DNA of 9,781 bases from JBAWYM01 sp037143575 (GTDB taxonomy: Bacteria > Patescibacteriota > Gracilibacteria > Peribacterales > Peribacteraceae). Below, in pieces: positions 1-5,824 of this stretch. The notes beneath the pieces are model-generated. The model searched no databases. It was not told where the DNA came from and saw nothing but the letters and a program-made list of their open reading frames with translations. The DNA is taken from the NCBI GenBank assembly GCA_037143575.1, contig JBAWYM010000056.1, forward strand, positions 1-9,781. The letters run 5' to 3'. A program made the position numbers and the translations under genes. The stretch's first letter is position 1. Each line of letters opens with the position of its first letter.

Positions 1-17
1 GTATAATACTATTATAC
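1..17. promoter_or_regulatory. Perfect AT-rich palindrome with -10-like boxes, upstream of the release-factor-like gene
   Basis: Bases 1-8 (GTATAATA) and 10-17 (TATTATAC) are exact reverse complements around a single C. The palindrome holds a consensus TATAAT on the plus strand (2-7) and another on the minus strand (plus bases 11-16). It lies 16 to 30 bases before the ATG at 33, so a plus-strand start from either -10 would give a very short leader. No Shine-Dalgarno site is visible before that ATG. The -35 region falls outside the window, so promoter function is inferred. An operator or a divergent -10 pair are equally possible readings. Confidence 0.45.
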
Positions 18-32
18 ACATAACAACCCCCT

Positions 33-452
33 ATGCCCTTCCCCGTCCCCCTTTCCCAGAAGTTCCTCGAGCTTGCCGCGCATTGCGGGATCCGCAGTGA
101 CGACATCGACGAGTTCTTCACGCATGGCCACGGCCACGGCGGGCAGAAGATCAATAAGACGGAGAGCTGCGTGGAGCTGACACACAAGCCCACGGGGATC
201 ACCGTGCGGCACCAGCACCACCGCGAACAGCATCTGAACCGTTTGGAGGCGTACGAACTCCTTATCCAGAAGATCGGAGACCAGGCGCACACACTTGAAG
301 CTGCGAAAGCGCATGAGGAATACGTCGCGCATTGGGCCGAGCACCATCGGCATCCACGGCATTTGGCGGAGAGCATGCAATGGGAGAAGAAGCATGAGCA
401 TGTGGCACAGAAACAGGTAACGGATACGATAATGCGAAGCTCCATCTCTTGA
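33..452 (+). CDS. Peptide chain release factor-like protein (stand-alone GGQ domain, probable ribosome rescue)
   Basis: This 139-residue protein has the catalytic domain of class I release factors. The GGQ motif is at residues 36-38, followed by KINKTES, then LTHKPTGITV (49-58) and REQHLNR (64-70), which match the conserved core after GGQ in RF1/RF2. In that family the GGQ glutamine places water for hydrolysis of peptidyl-tRNA in the ribosomal A site. The protein lacks the stop-codon recognition domain and is far shorter than the roughly 350 residues of RF1/RF2, so a rescue or recycling role like ArfB (YaeJ) is more likely than normal termination. The C-terminal tail (about 87-139) is rich in His, Lys and Arg and could enter the mRNA channel. 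Histidine is unusually common: 18 of 139 residues, including His-Gly-His-Gly-His just before GGQ. No Shine-Dalgarno site precedes the ATG; the start is the first Met and gives the usual short N-terminal lead-in. It converges with purC. Confidence 0.88.
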   Translation: MPFPVPLSQKFLELAAHCGIRSDDIDEFFTHGHGHGGQKINKTESCVELTHKPTGITVRHQHHREQHLNRLEAYELLIQKIGDQAHTLEAAKAHEEYVAHWAEHHRHPRHLAESMQWEKKHEHVAQKQVTDTIMRSSIS

Positions 453-463
453 TCAGAGCTGAA

Positions 464-483
464 GCGAAGTCATACCACTTCGC
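464..483 (+). terminator. Stem-loop after the release-factor-like gene (weak terminator candidate)
   Basis: GCGAAGT (464-470) and ACTTCGC (477-483) pair perfectly around a six-base loop, beginning 12 bases after the stop codon. No T-tract follows, only a mildly T-rich ATTTGAATTG, so intrinsic termination is doubtful. The remainder of the spacer up to the purC stop (to 704) shows no gene or RNA I can recognise. A minor hairpin (CCAC 691-694 with GTGG 699-702) lies just beyond the purC stop. Confidence 0.35.
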
Positions 484-704
484 ATTTGAATTGCTCCTAA
501 TCCTTCGGAGGAAACGGCTATAGTTCTTGGGCTTATGGAAATGCTTCGCGGCACGGGAGGAGGCTGTTTTCTTGTAGTCGAATGAGTATCCTTTTCATGG
601 CAACTTGGTATCAGCAAGCAGAATACGGCAACAGTAGGAAGACACATACTATCGCCTTGCGCTGATAATCGATACCCAGAGCCAGAATCGCCACAACAGT
701 GGAT

Positions 705-1673
705 TCACGCAGCGAAAGCCTGGAGCCGCTGCTCGATCCTCCCCTTCACATCAGTATCCTCAGGGATCTCAAAGGTCTTGCCCGTCATCCGCTCGTAGAG
801 ATCGATGTACCGGCTCCCGAGCATGCAGCGCACATCGTCGGAGATCTCCGGGTGCTTGCCGCCATATTCGAATCCCTGCTCCCGGAGCCACAACCGGAAG
901 AATTCCTTATCGAGGCCCTCGGGCTCCAGACCCTTCGCGAAGCGTTCCTCGTAGGTCTTCGCCACCCAGTAGCGGGAGGAATCGGGCGTGTGCACTTCGT
1001 CGGCGATCGTGAGGACTCCCGCTTCGTCGTAGCCCATCTCGTACTTGGTATCCACGAGAATCAATCCACGGGCCGCGGCGATCTTCTGGCCGGCGGCGAA
1101 TAATGCCAGTGCCTTGGCGGAAATTTCCTCCCACTTCTCCTTGGTCGAAAGACCCCGCTCGATGATCTGGGCAGGGGAAACGAGCTCATCGTGCTCGCCT
1201 TTGGTGGTGGGCGTAATCAGGACATTGGAAAACTTCTGATTTTTCACCATGCCCTCCGGAAGCATATTCCCACAGTAATCGCGCACACCCTTGGAATAGT
1301 TCATCCAAGCGGAAGTCCCCGTCGAACCCGTGAGATACTGCCGCACCACGATCTCCACCTGCAGAATCTGCACCTCTTTCACCACCATCGCATTGGGATC
1401 CGGAACGGCGATAACGTGGTTGGGCATCACGTCCTTCACCTGCGTAAACCACCAGGCGCTGAGCTGATTGAGAACCTGACCCTTGAGCGGAATGGAGCAC
1501 CAGTTGATATCGAAGGCCGATTGGCGATCGGTCGCAATGAGGATGGCGCGCTTCTTCGCCTTCTGGGCATAGACGTCGCGGACTTTGCCGGTGTACTTCT
1601 CCCCGAGGCCGGAGAAATCAGTAGATTCGAGGGTGGTCTCGAGGAACGGTTGGATTTGGTCGGGAGTGATCAT
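705..1673 (-). CDS. purC: Phosphoribosylaminoimidazole-succinocarboxamide synthase (SAICAR synthetase)
   Basis: PurC is a cytosolic enzyme of de novo purine synthesis that joins aspartate to CAIR using ATP, giving SAICAR. The 322-residue protein has the family hallmarks in order: GKVRDVY (29-35) of the nucleotide-binding loop, ATDRQSAFD (47-55), the region around TPTTKGEHDE (154-163), LVDTKYEMG (206-214) corresponding to the second SAICAR synthetase signature, and EVHTPDSSR (226-234). It is longer than the compact bacterial form of about 240 residues and resembles the long form known from yeast Ade1 and many bacteria. The start at 1673 fits the family N-terminus, with about 20 residues before the first beta strand; no Shine-Dalgarno site is visible. 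No other purine gene is present in the window, so it stands alone here, downstream of a toxin-antitoxin pair on the same strand. Confidence 0.97.
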   Translation of the reverse strand: MITPDQIQPFLETTLESTDFSGLGEKYTGKVRDVYAQKAKKRAILIATDRQSAFDINWCSIPLKGQVLNQLSAWWFTQVKDVMPNHVIAVPDPNAMVVKEVQILQVEIVVRQYLTGSTGTSAWMNYSKGVRDYCGNMLPEGMVKNQKFSNVLITPTTKGEHDELVSPAQIIERGLSTKEKWEEISAKALALFAAGQKIAAARGLILVDTKYEMGYDEAGVLTIADEVHTPDSSRYWVAKTYEERFAKGLEPEGLDKEFFRLWLREQGFEYGGKHPEISDDVRCMLGSRYIDLYERMTGKTFEIPEDTDVKGRIEQRLQAFAA

Positions 1674-1699
1674 GGGGGAATAGTAGCAGAATGAAAAAA

Positions 1700-1708
1700 A
1701 TCATACCA
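1700..1708 (-). promoter_or_regulatory. Extended -10 promoter candidate for purC
   Basis: On the minus strand the sequence TGGTATGAT gives an extended -10 (TG, one base, TATGAT; the hexamer is plus bases 1700-1705). It ends 26 bases before the purC ATG, so the leader would be about 20 bases. No good -35 hexamer lies at the usual distance, which is compatible with an extended -10 promoter. Basis is sequence similarity only. Confidence 0.4.
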
Positions 1709-1749
1709 AATTGCAAATGAAATGATTCAAATACCGGCGTAGCAAAACG

Positions 1750-1809
1750 CTCTGCAGAGAGCAGAATGTATCAACCAACGTATCAGCAAAATTGCGAAGC
1801 CGTATCAGC
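1750..1809. repeat. Small hairpin and short direct repeats between the toxin gene and purC
   Basis: CTCTGCAGAG (1750-1759) is a perfect palindrome. It overlaps an alternative 5-base hairpin, TCTGC (1751-1755) with GCAGA (1761-1765). Next to it the 9-mer CGTATCAGC occurs at 1779-1787 and 1801-1809, with an imperfect copy TGTATCAAC at 1767-1775. The block lies between the toxin stop and the purC promoter candidate, so it could be an end-of-transcript structure for the toxin-antitoxin mRNA or a binding region. No T-tract or known operator is recognised. Confidence 0.35.
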
Positions 1810-1828
1810 GGAAAGGATTTGTGTAAAT

Positions 1829-2128
1829 TCAATGAACAATGGTCCGCAGCTGGTCATGATCACAGAGACGCAGGAGCAGGAGCTCCAGTCGATCTTCCAC
1901 GATCTCGTAGACGAGCAATAGGTCACGATCAACGTGGCACTCACGCAAATGCTTGAGACGGCCCTTCAGCGCATGATCCCGGTATACCGCCGACAATCGC
2001 TGTCGGTTCTGTAAACGGAGAATCACCTCCCGCAGCCTCGGAAGCATTTTGGTAGCCTTCCCGCTCAGCAGGAAGCGGCCGAGATCATGCTCGTAACGCG
2101 GTCGCGTCACGATCGTCAGTGGCGGCAT
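1829..2128 (-). CDS. yafQ: YafQ-family (RelE superfamily) mRNA interferase toxin
   Basis: This 99-residue protein matches YafQ, a ribosome-dependent endoribonuclease that cuts translated mRNA and is neutralised by a DinJ/RelB antitoxin. Family features are the YRDHALKG stretch (49-56), ECHVDRDLLLVYEI (63-76) and a C-terminal LLLLRLCDHDQL (83-94). The residues matching the catalytic set of E. coli YafQ (His50, His63, Asp67, His87) appear as His52, His65, Asp69 and His91, so the toxin looks active. An in-frame ATG seven codons upstream (2149) is possible. I chose 2128 because it gives the usual short N-terminus (MPPLTIVTRPRY). Either start lies inside the antitoxin coding region, giving an overlap of 44 or 65 bases, which suggests coupled translation. 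No Shine-Dalgarno site is evident. Confidence 0.87.
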   Translation of the reverse strand: MPPLTIVTRPRYEHDLGRFLLSGKATKMLPRLREVILRLQNRQRLSAVYRDHALKGRLKHLRECHVDRDLLLVYEIVEDRLELLLLRLCDHDQLRTIVH

Positions 2129-2393
2129 AGGTACTATGGAAGAGATCATCGACGTTCTTGAACCGCTTCACACCTTTCCCTGCACGAGCAGCATTCGCGT
2201 CCTGGAGAAGCGCTTCTTCCTCTTCGACCGAGTAACCATTTTCCGTAAGAATGTTCAGCGGCACGCCATCAGTAATGCAGATTTGATGGATGAACAGGCG
2301 GACCACCTGACTGAGATCGAGACCCAGATCCATCAGTATCTTCTGCGCCTGTTTCTTCTTCTTGTCGTCGAGACGAACGTGGAGTGTCGACAT
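2085..2393 (-). CDS. RelB/DinJ-family antitoxin
   Basis: This 102-residue protein is the partner of the YafQ-like toxin encoded next. The N-terminus STLHVRLDDKKKKQAQKIL has the pattern of the ribbon-helix-helix DNA-binding part of DinJ, followed by a hydrophobic helical stretch (LGLDLSQVVRLFIHQI) and the GVPLNI turn typical of the family. The C-terminal part, including VKRFKNVDDLF, resembles the DinJ tail that wraps the toxin. An in-frame ATG lies 32 codons further upstream (2489). I rejected it because that extension runs through the promoter and repeat region and lacks family similarity, while the 2393 start gives the normal DinJ length. By family precedent it should repress its own promoter, alone and together with the toxin. 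Confidence 0.87.
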   Translation of the reverse strand: MSTLHVRLDDKKKKQAQKILMDLGLDLSQVVRLFIHQICITDGVPLNILTENGYSVEEEEALLQDANAARAGKGVKRFKNVDDLFHSTYAATDDRDATALRA

Positions 2394-2399
2394 GCCTTT

Positions 2400-2430
2400 A
2401 TGATACTTTTCTGTGTAAACAATGTCAACA
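2400..2430 (-). promoter_or_regulatory. Promoter of the toxin-antitoxin operon, predicted leaderless, with operator-like direct repeats
   Basis: On the minus strand a perfect TTGACA (plus bases 2423-2428) is followed after exactly 17 bases by TATCAT (2400-2405). Only six bases (AAAGGC) separate the -10 from the antitoxin ATG at 2393, so a normal start site falls on or next to the initiation codon and the mRNA should be leaderless or nearly so. The copies TGTTGACA (2423-2430) and TGTTTACA (2414-2421) form a 9-base-spaced imperfect direct repeat across the -35 and spacer. They are plausible half-sites for the ribbon-helix-helix antitoxin, though this is inferred. Confidence 0.65.
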
Positions 2431-2445
2431 CATAGGAAGGGGAAG

Positions 2446-2523
2446 CATTTGCGATTTCCTGATGTGCCATTGGCGATTGATCCACCCAAATCGCAAATCG
2501 CAAATGTAAAAATCGCACATCAG
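2446..2523. repeat. Interleaved inverted and direct repeats (AAATCGC units)
   Basis: CATTTGCGATTT (2446-2457) is the exact reverse complement of 2495-2506. CTGATGTGC (2459-2467) is the exact reverse complement of 2515-2523. The two pairings interleave, so they would be either mutually exclusive or pseudoknotted. The 7-mer AAATCGC occurs three times (2488-2494, 2495-2501, 2510-2516). The block lies in the spacer between the divergent antitoxin and the sunset-like gene and resembles low-complexity dispersed repeats seen in many environmental genomes. No promoter for the rightward gene could be identified with confidence in this spacer (2431-2592). Confidence 0.6.
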
Positions 2524-2592
2524 CCACTGGGTGTACGAAAGTCTCCCCTCTCCACCCTTGAATCTCCGCCCTCTCGCAAAGACAATGATCCA

Positions 2593-3054
2593 ATGTTCAT
2601 TCCTCCACGTTTCCTCCGCACCCTCCCGGCCATCGCTGCCCTCATCCTGGCCCTCACAACCGGCTACCTCGCCGGACGCATCGTCTCCTGCGAAGTGACC
2701 TTGGAGCGCCCACCGATCGTCCTGCGCCATTCCACAGGCGCGCTGGTGCCGACGGTGGTGATCGAAGAGATGACGAAGCAGGAGCTGAAGGGAAGAGTCC
2801 TGGGAGGATCGCGGCTGATCATCGGCAAGCGCATCATCGTCCCGGACGGGGGCGGAGCCTTCCGCATTGCAATTGGAACCTCAATCTGGCTGCCTTCCGT
2901 GGTTGCAGCCCCTGAAGGCATGCACTTCGTCGCATCCAAAAGAGGAAAGAAGTACTACAGCATCTCGGACCCTGCAGGCGCGGGATTGTCCGCGGCAAAC
3001 AGGATCTACTTCACGACGGCGCAGGAGGCGGAGAAGGCGGGGTATCGGAAGTGA
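2593..3054 (+). CDS. Membrane-anchored small protein with cysteine-less sunset-like C-terminal domain
   Basis: This 153-residue protein is not a well-characterised family. Residues 1-9 are short and basic, and residues 10-30 (LPAIAALILALTTGYLAG) form a hydrophobic segment that would act as a signal anchor, with Cys33 just after it but no clear lipobox. Residues 35-108 are mixed, with beta-type hydrophobic patterning and a Gly-rich turn near 86-88. The end (111-152), including FVASKRGKKYY, ANRIYF and AEKAGYR, follows the pattern of the 'sunset' domain, often found at the C-terminus of small secreted bacterial proteins. The usual metal-ligand-like cysteine between the YY and N-R-x-Y-F motifs is missing. 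Function unknown; probably outside the cytoplasmic membrane. An in-frame ATG at 2422 would add 57 residues translated from repeat sequence, so I prefer 2593, where the signal anchor begins properly. Confidence 0.65.
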   Translation: MFIPPRFLRTLPAIAALILALTTGYLAGRIVSCEVTLERPPIVLRHSTGALVPTVVIEEMTKQELKGRVLGGSRLIIGKRIIVPDGGGAFRIAIGTSIWLPSVVAAPEGMHFVASKRGKKYYSISDPAGAGLSAANRIYFTTAQEAEKAGYRK

Positions 3055-3084
3055 GAAAATGTACAGCACACGGATATTCCTGTT

Positions 3085-3999
3085 CTACAAATTGTTGCCT
3101 TTCACCGCGATGAGCCCAAGATTGCCAGGGTAAAAGGGAATGATGAGATTGCTCATACCCAAACGCTTCGTCAGGGCAATCAGCCAAGCTTTCACCTTCA
3201 CGGACAGAGGAATCAGCCGCAACCAGACGTAGAGGGGATAGTCGTTGCGCACGGAGAAGGCGCTCATATCTGAAAAACCCGCCTGTTCGAACAGCAATCG
3301 CATACTTCGGGGCGTATGAAGGAAGGTGTGCTCGATATCAATCATCGGACAGCGCTCACCGAGAATACGAGCGGTCCAGGAGGCAATATTATGATTGATG
3401 CAGAGCATCCGCCCTCCCGGCTTGAGCAGCCGTGCACAGTCCCGAATGAACGTGACCGGATCCGCGATGTGATCGAGGGTCTGAAAACACGAGATCAGAT
3501 CAAACTGACGTCCAGCAAGTAAATGTTCACTGAACATGCCTTGCAGAATCTTCGGACGCACACGGTCTTCGGCAAGACTAATGGCATGCGCACTCGGTTC
3601 TACTCCCAGCACCTCATCGAAACCGATTTCGTGCGCAGCACCCAGCATAAAACCGTTTCCGCATCCGATATCGAGGTACGACCAAGGATGAGGCTGTCCT
3701 TTCATCAAAGCCGTCGCACGTCGCAGATACCGTGCATAGGTCTTGCGGATCGATGATGCTTCGGCATCGTAGGTGAATGTACTTTTTTGGTAAAGCGAAG
3801 AGAGCATCTCCGTATCAATCAATTGCCGGGGATAGGTCAGGCCGCAGCGGGAACAGCGCAGAATTTCCTCGTGGATGCGATCAGGTAAACGACGTGCAGA
3901 GAACTTCTCAGCGGTGAGATCTGCGGCGGTGACATTCGCGGGATACAGCAAGACCGAATGACTGTTTGTTCCGCAGAGAATGCACTGCATGTCGGGCAT
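3085..3999 (-). CDS. Class I SAM-dependent methyltransferase with N-terminal four-cysteine zinc-binding pattern
   Basis: The 304-residue protein starts with CILC (Cys6, Cys9) and has a second CSRC (Cys49, Cys52), a likely structural zinc site. The Rossmann-type methyltransferase domain follows. LDIGCGNG (109-116) is the SAM-binding motif I, Glu134 in GVEPS is the expected acidic residue binding the ribose, and LLKPGGRML is the usual post-motif III strand. The zinc-plus-methyltransferase layout recalls NDP-sugar C-methyltransferases such as TylC3, but the extra C-terminal domain of that family (total about 410 residues) is absent, so O- or C-methylation of a sugar cannot be decided. It is the last gene of the operon, 26 bases after the transketolase subunit. 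TATAGT (minus strand, plus bases 4006-4011) lies six bases before its ATG and might be an internal -10, but no -35 is seen. Only 30 bases separate its stop from the convergent gene, with no terminator visible. A start at the fourth codon is possible. Confidence 0.87.
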   Translation of the reverse strand: MPDMQCILCGTNSHSVLLYPANVTAADLTAEKFSARRLPDRIHEEILRCSRCGLTYPRQLIDTEMLSSLYQKSTFTYDAEASSIRKTYARYLRRATALMKGQPHPWSYLDIGCGNGFMLGAAHEIGFDEVLGVEPSAHAISLAEDRVRPKILQGMFSEHLLAGRQFDLISCFQTLDHIADPVTFIRDCARLLKPGGRMLCINHNIASWTARILGERCPMIDIEHTFLHTPRSMRLLFEQAGFSDMSAFSVRNDYPLYVWLRLIPLSVKVKAWLIALTKRLGMSNLIIPFYPGNLGLIAVKGNNL

Positions 4000-4025
4000 G
4001 GGAAGACTATACCGAACTCTGATGA

Positions 4026-4949
4026 CTATAGGGAATGAAGTCGCTCAGTAACTCTCGCACAGATCGTCTCCGGGTCGAGGCCGCATTGACGCCGAAGATA
4101 GTCCTGCGAACCGCAGAATGTCGCAAACGCATCGGGGCCCGCACACAACAGATGATGGGCCAAAACTCCATGCAACGATAATGCCTCCGCAACAGCGCTG
4201 CCCAGTCCCCCGATGGGACTGTGCTCCTCCAGAGTCACAATGAGCGGAGTTTCCCTGGCGGCACGGAGGACAGCCTCTGCATCGATAGGCTTGACCGTAT
4301 GCATACTGAGGAGGCGTGCGGAAATGTTCTGCTGCGACAGTCGTTCGGTCACCTCCACAGCTGTCTGCAGCATCGTGCTGGTGGCAATGAGAGTGACGGC
4401 AGTCCCACGGCGCATTTCGATGGAGGAACCGAGGACAATCCTCGTGCCCTCTGCGTGAAGTTTCGGTTCTCCGGCTTTGCCCAGACGCAGGTAGCAGGGA
4501 CCGCTCGCAGCAACGATGGCCCGTACTGCGCCTTCCGCTTCCACGGGATCCCCGGGGCAGACCACCGTCATATCCGGGAGACTGCGCATAACCGCGATAT
4601 CCTCGAGCGTATGGTGCGTCGCCCCCATGGAGCCGTAACTGTAGCCAGCTCCCACACCGACAATGCAGACGGGAAGACGGTGATAGCACACATCATTGCG
4701 AATCTGCTCAAAGCACCGGAATGTGGCGAAGGGAATTATGGAATAGGTGAACACTTTTTTGCCATTGAGCGCCAATCCCGCCGCCACACTCACCATGTTC
4801 TGCTCCATCACACCCACATTGAGATACTGATGGGGAAGCGTATCGCGAAATTCCTCGAAGACGGAATACCCCAGATCTCCCGTGAGGAGCAGGATATTCG
4901 GGTCATTACGTGCCAATGCGAGCAGGGTACGGACAAAAGCGTTGCGCAT
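4026..4949 (-). CDS. Transketolase, C-terminal subunit (split transketolase)
   Basis: This 307-residue protein holds the pyrimidine-binding and C-terminal domains of a thiamine-diphosphate enzyme. GVMEQNM (46-52) carries Glu49, the residue that activates the cofactor aminopyrimidine ring. The region FATFRCFEQIRND (74-86) and the THHTLEDIA loop (111-119) are typical of transketolase and DXS-like proteins. The remaining part (about 180-300) is the transketolase C-terminal domain, including LEEHSPIGGLG. It begins two bases after the stop of the N-terminal subunit, so the pair is surely co-expressed and should form an alpha2beta2 enzyme. Such split transketolases occur both as pentose-pathway enzymes and in polysaccharide loci. 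In this operon of CDP-sugar genes, transfer of a two-carbon ketol unit to a sugar intermediate is an inferred alternative to general carbon metabolism. Confidence 0.94.
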   Translation of the reverse strand: MRNAFVRTLLALARNDPNILLLTGDLGYSVFEEFRDTLPHQYLNVGVMEQNMVSVAAGLALNGKKVFTYSIIPFATFRCFEQIRNDVCYHRLPVCIVGVGAGYSYGSMGATHHTLEDIAVMRSLPDMTVVCPGDPVEAEGAVRAIVAASGPCYLRLGKAGEPKLHAEGTRIVLGSSIEMRRGTAVTLIATSTMLQTAVEVTERLSQQNISARLLSMHTVKPIDAEAVLRAARETPLIVTLEEHSPIGGLGSAVAEALSLHGVLAHHLLCAGPDAFATFCGSQDYLRRQCGLDPETICARVTERLHSL

Positions 4950-4951
4950 AA

Positions 4952-5824
4952 TCAGGAGAAATCTTCCAGAACCTTCCGGAGGTGTTCATCGGTGGGAGGC
5001 CGATAGTGGGAATCGACCGTATTTTCGATTGCCGGTATCCCCTTTCCCTTCACCGTATGTGCGATGATCACACTCGGCATCACCGACTCCTGATCCGCAC
5101 ATTCCAGAGCGGAAAGAATGGCTTGATGATCGTGACCATCGATCTCCTGAATATGCCACTGGAAGGCCCGCCACTTCTCGGCGAAGGGCTCCAGATCCAT
5201 GATATCGGCCGTACGACCGAAGCTCTGGATCTTGTTATAATCCACGATCGCCGTGAGCCGAGGCATCTTCCAATGACCGGCAGCGAGAACCGCCTCCCAA
5301 GTCGACCCTTCGTCGCACTCTCCGTCACTCAGCAGGACAACAGTCCGGTGATTCTCCCCGTTCAATTTGGCCGCAAGAGCCATCCCAAGTCCCACACTCA
5401 GTCCATGCCCCAATGATCCGGAGGAATACTCCACTCCCGGAAGCACATGCGAACAGGGATGACCGGGAAGTCGACCTCCATCACTGCCAAAGGTCGACAG
5501 CTCTTCGACAGGAAAGAATCCCCGCAGTGCCAGAGTCGCATAGAGCCCCATGGCACCATGTCCTTTGCTGAGGATGAACCGATCCCGTCCGGAATCCCGG
5601 GAACGAAGTGGATCAATCTTGAGAGAGCGAAAATATAGAGCAGCCAGGATATCCACCATCGACAACGCAGAACCCACGTGCGCACTGCGAGCCCGATGCG
5701 CCATGGTCACAACCATCCGACGGATCTCATTGCTCAGGGAACAAAGCATGGCCAGATCAATATCTCCAGAGAACGATGCCTCTGTGCGGTCATGTTGTGC
5801 CTTTGCTCTCTGTGGGGAAATCAT
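4952..5824 (-). CDS. Transketolase, N-terminal (thiamine diphosphate-binding) subunit
   Basis: The 290-residue protein is the diphosphate-binding half of a split transketolase. Expected residues are present: SAHVGS with His49, SKGHG with His89, GHP with His122, SGSLGHG (136-142), and the thiamine-diphosphate motif running from SDGE (166-169) to VDYNK (194-198), in which Asp167 and Asn197 should bind the divalent metal. The first motif glycine (GDG) is replaced by Ser166, a variation I regard as common in split transketolases. KGKGIPAIENTVDSHY near the end matches the conserved closing segment with His273. The start overlaps the stop of the upstream glycosyltransferase gene by four bases (ATGA), implying translational coupling of sugar-lipid transfer and transketolase production. 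Substrates are not evident from sequence. The N-terminal 20 residues are not conserved, so a slightly later start is possible. Confidence 0.94.
   Translation of the reverse strand: MISPQRAKAQHDRTEASFSGDIDLAMLCSLSNEIRRMVVTMAHRARSAHVGSALSMVDILAALYFRSLKIDPLRSRDSGRDRFILSKGHGAMGLYATLALRGFFPVEELSTFGSDGGRLPGHPCSHVLPGVEYSSGSLGHGLSVGLGMALAAKLNGENHRTVVLLSDGECDEGSTWEAVLAAGHWKMPRLTAIVDYNKIQSFGRTADIMDLEPFAEKWRAFQWHIQEIDGHDHQAILSALECADQESVMPSVIIAHTVKGKGIPAIENTVDSHYRPPTDEHLRKVLEDFS

Noticed and set aside
453..647. 64-codon minus-strand reading frame between the release-factor-like gene and purC
   Set aside because: No recognisable domain, no ribosome binding site, Ser/Pro/Thr-rich composition as expected by chance, and it covers a repeat-like stem-loop.
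2488..2516. CRISPR-like or iteron array from the AAATCGC repeats
   Set aside because: Only three 7-base units, two directly abutting, with no uniform spacers and no nearby cas or replication initiator gene.
2422..2592. N-terminal extension of the sunset-like protein from an ATG at 2422
   Set aside because: The extension is translated from repeat sequence (KSQIAN-type residues) and places the signal anchor in the middle of the protein. The ATG also lies within the -35/spacer region of the divergent antitoxin promoter.
4045..4689. 214-codon minus-strand reading frame overlapping the transketolase C-terminal subunit
   Set aside because: Another frame within a well-supported gene; its Ser/Arg/Cys/Gly-rich residues are typical of a frame-shifted GC-rich gene.
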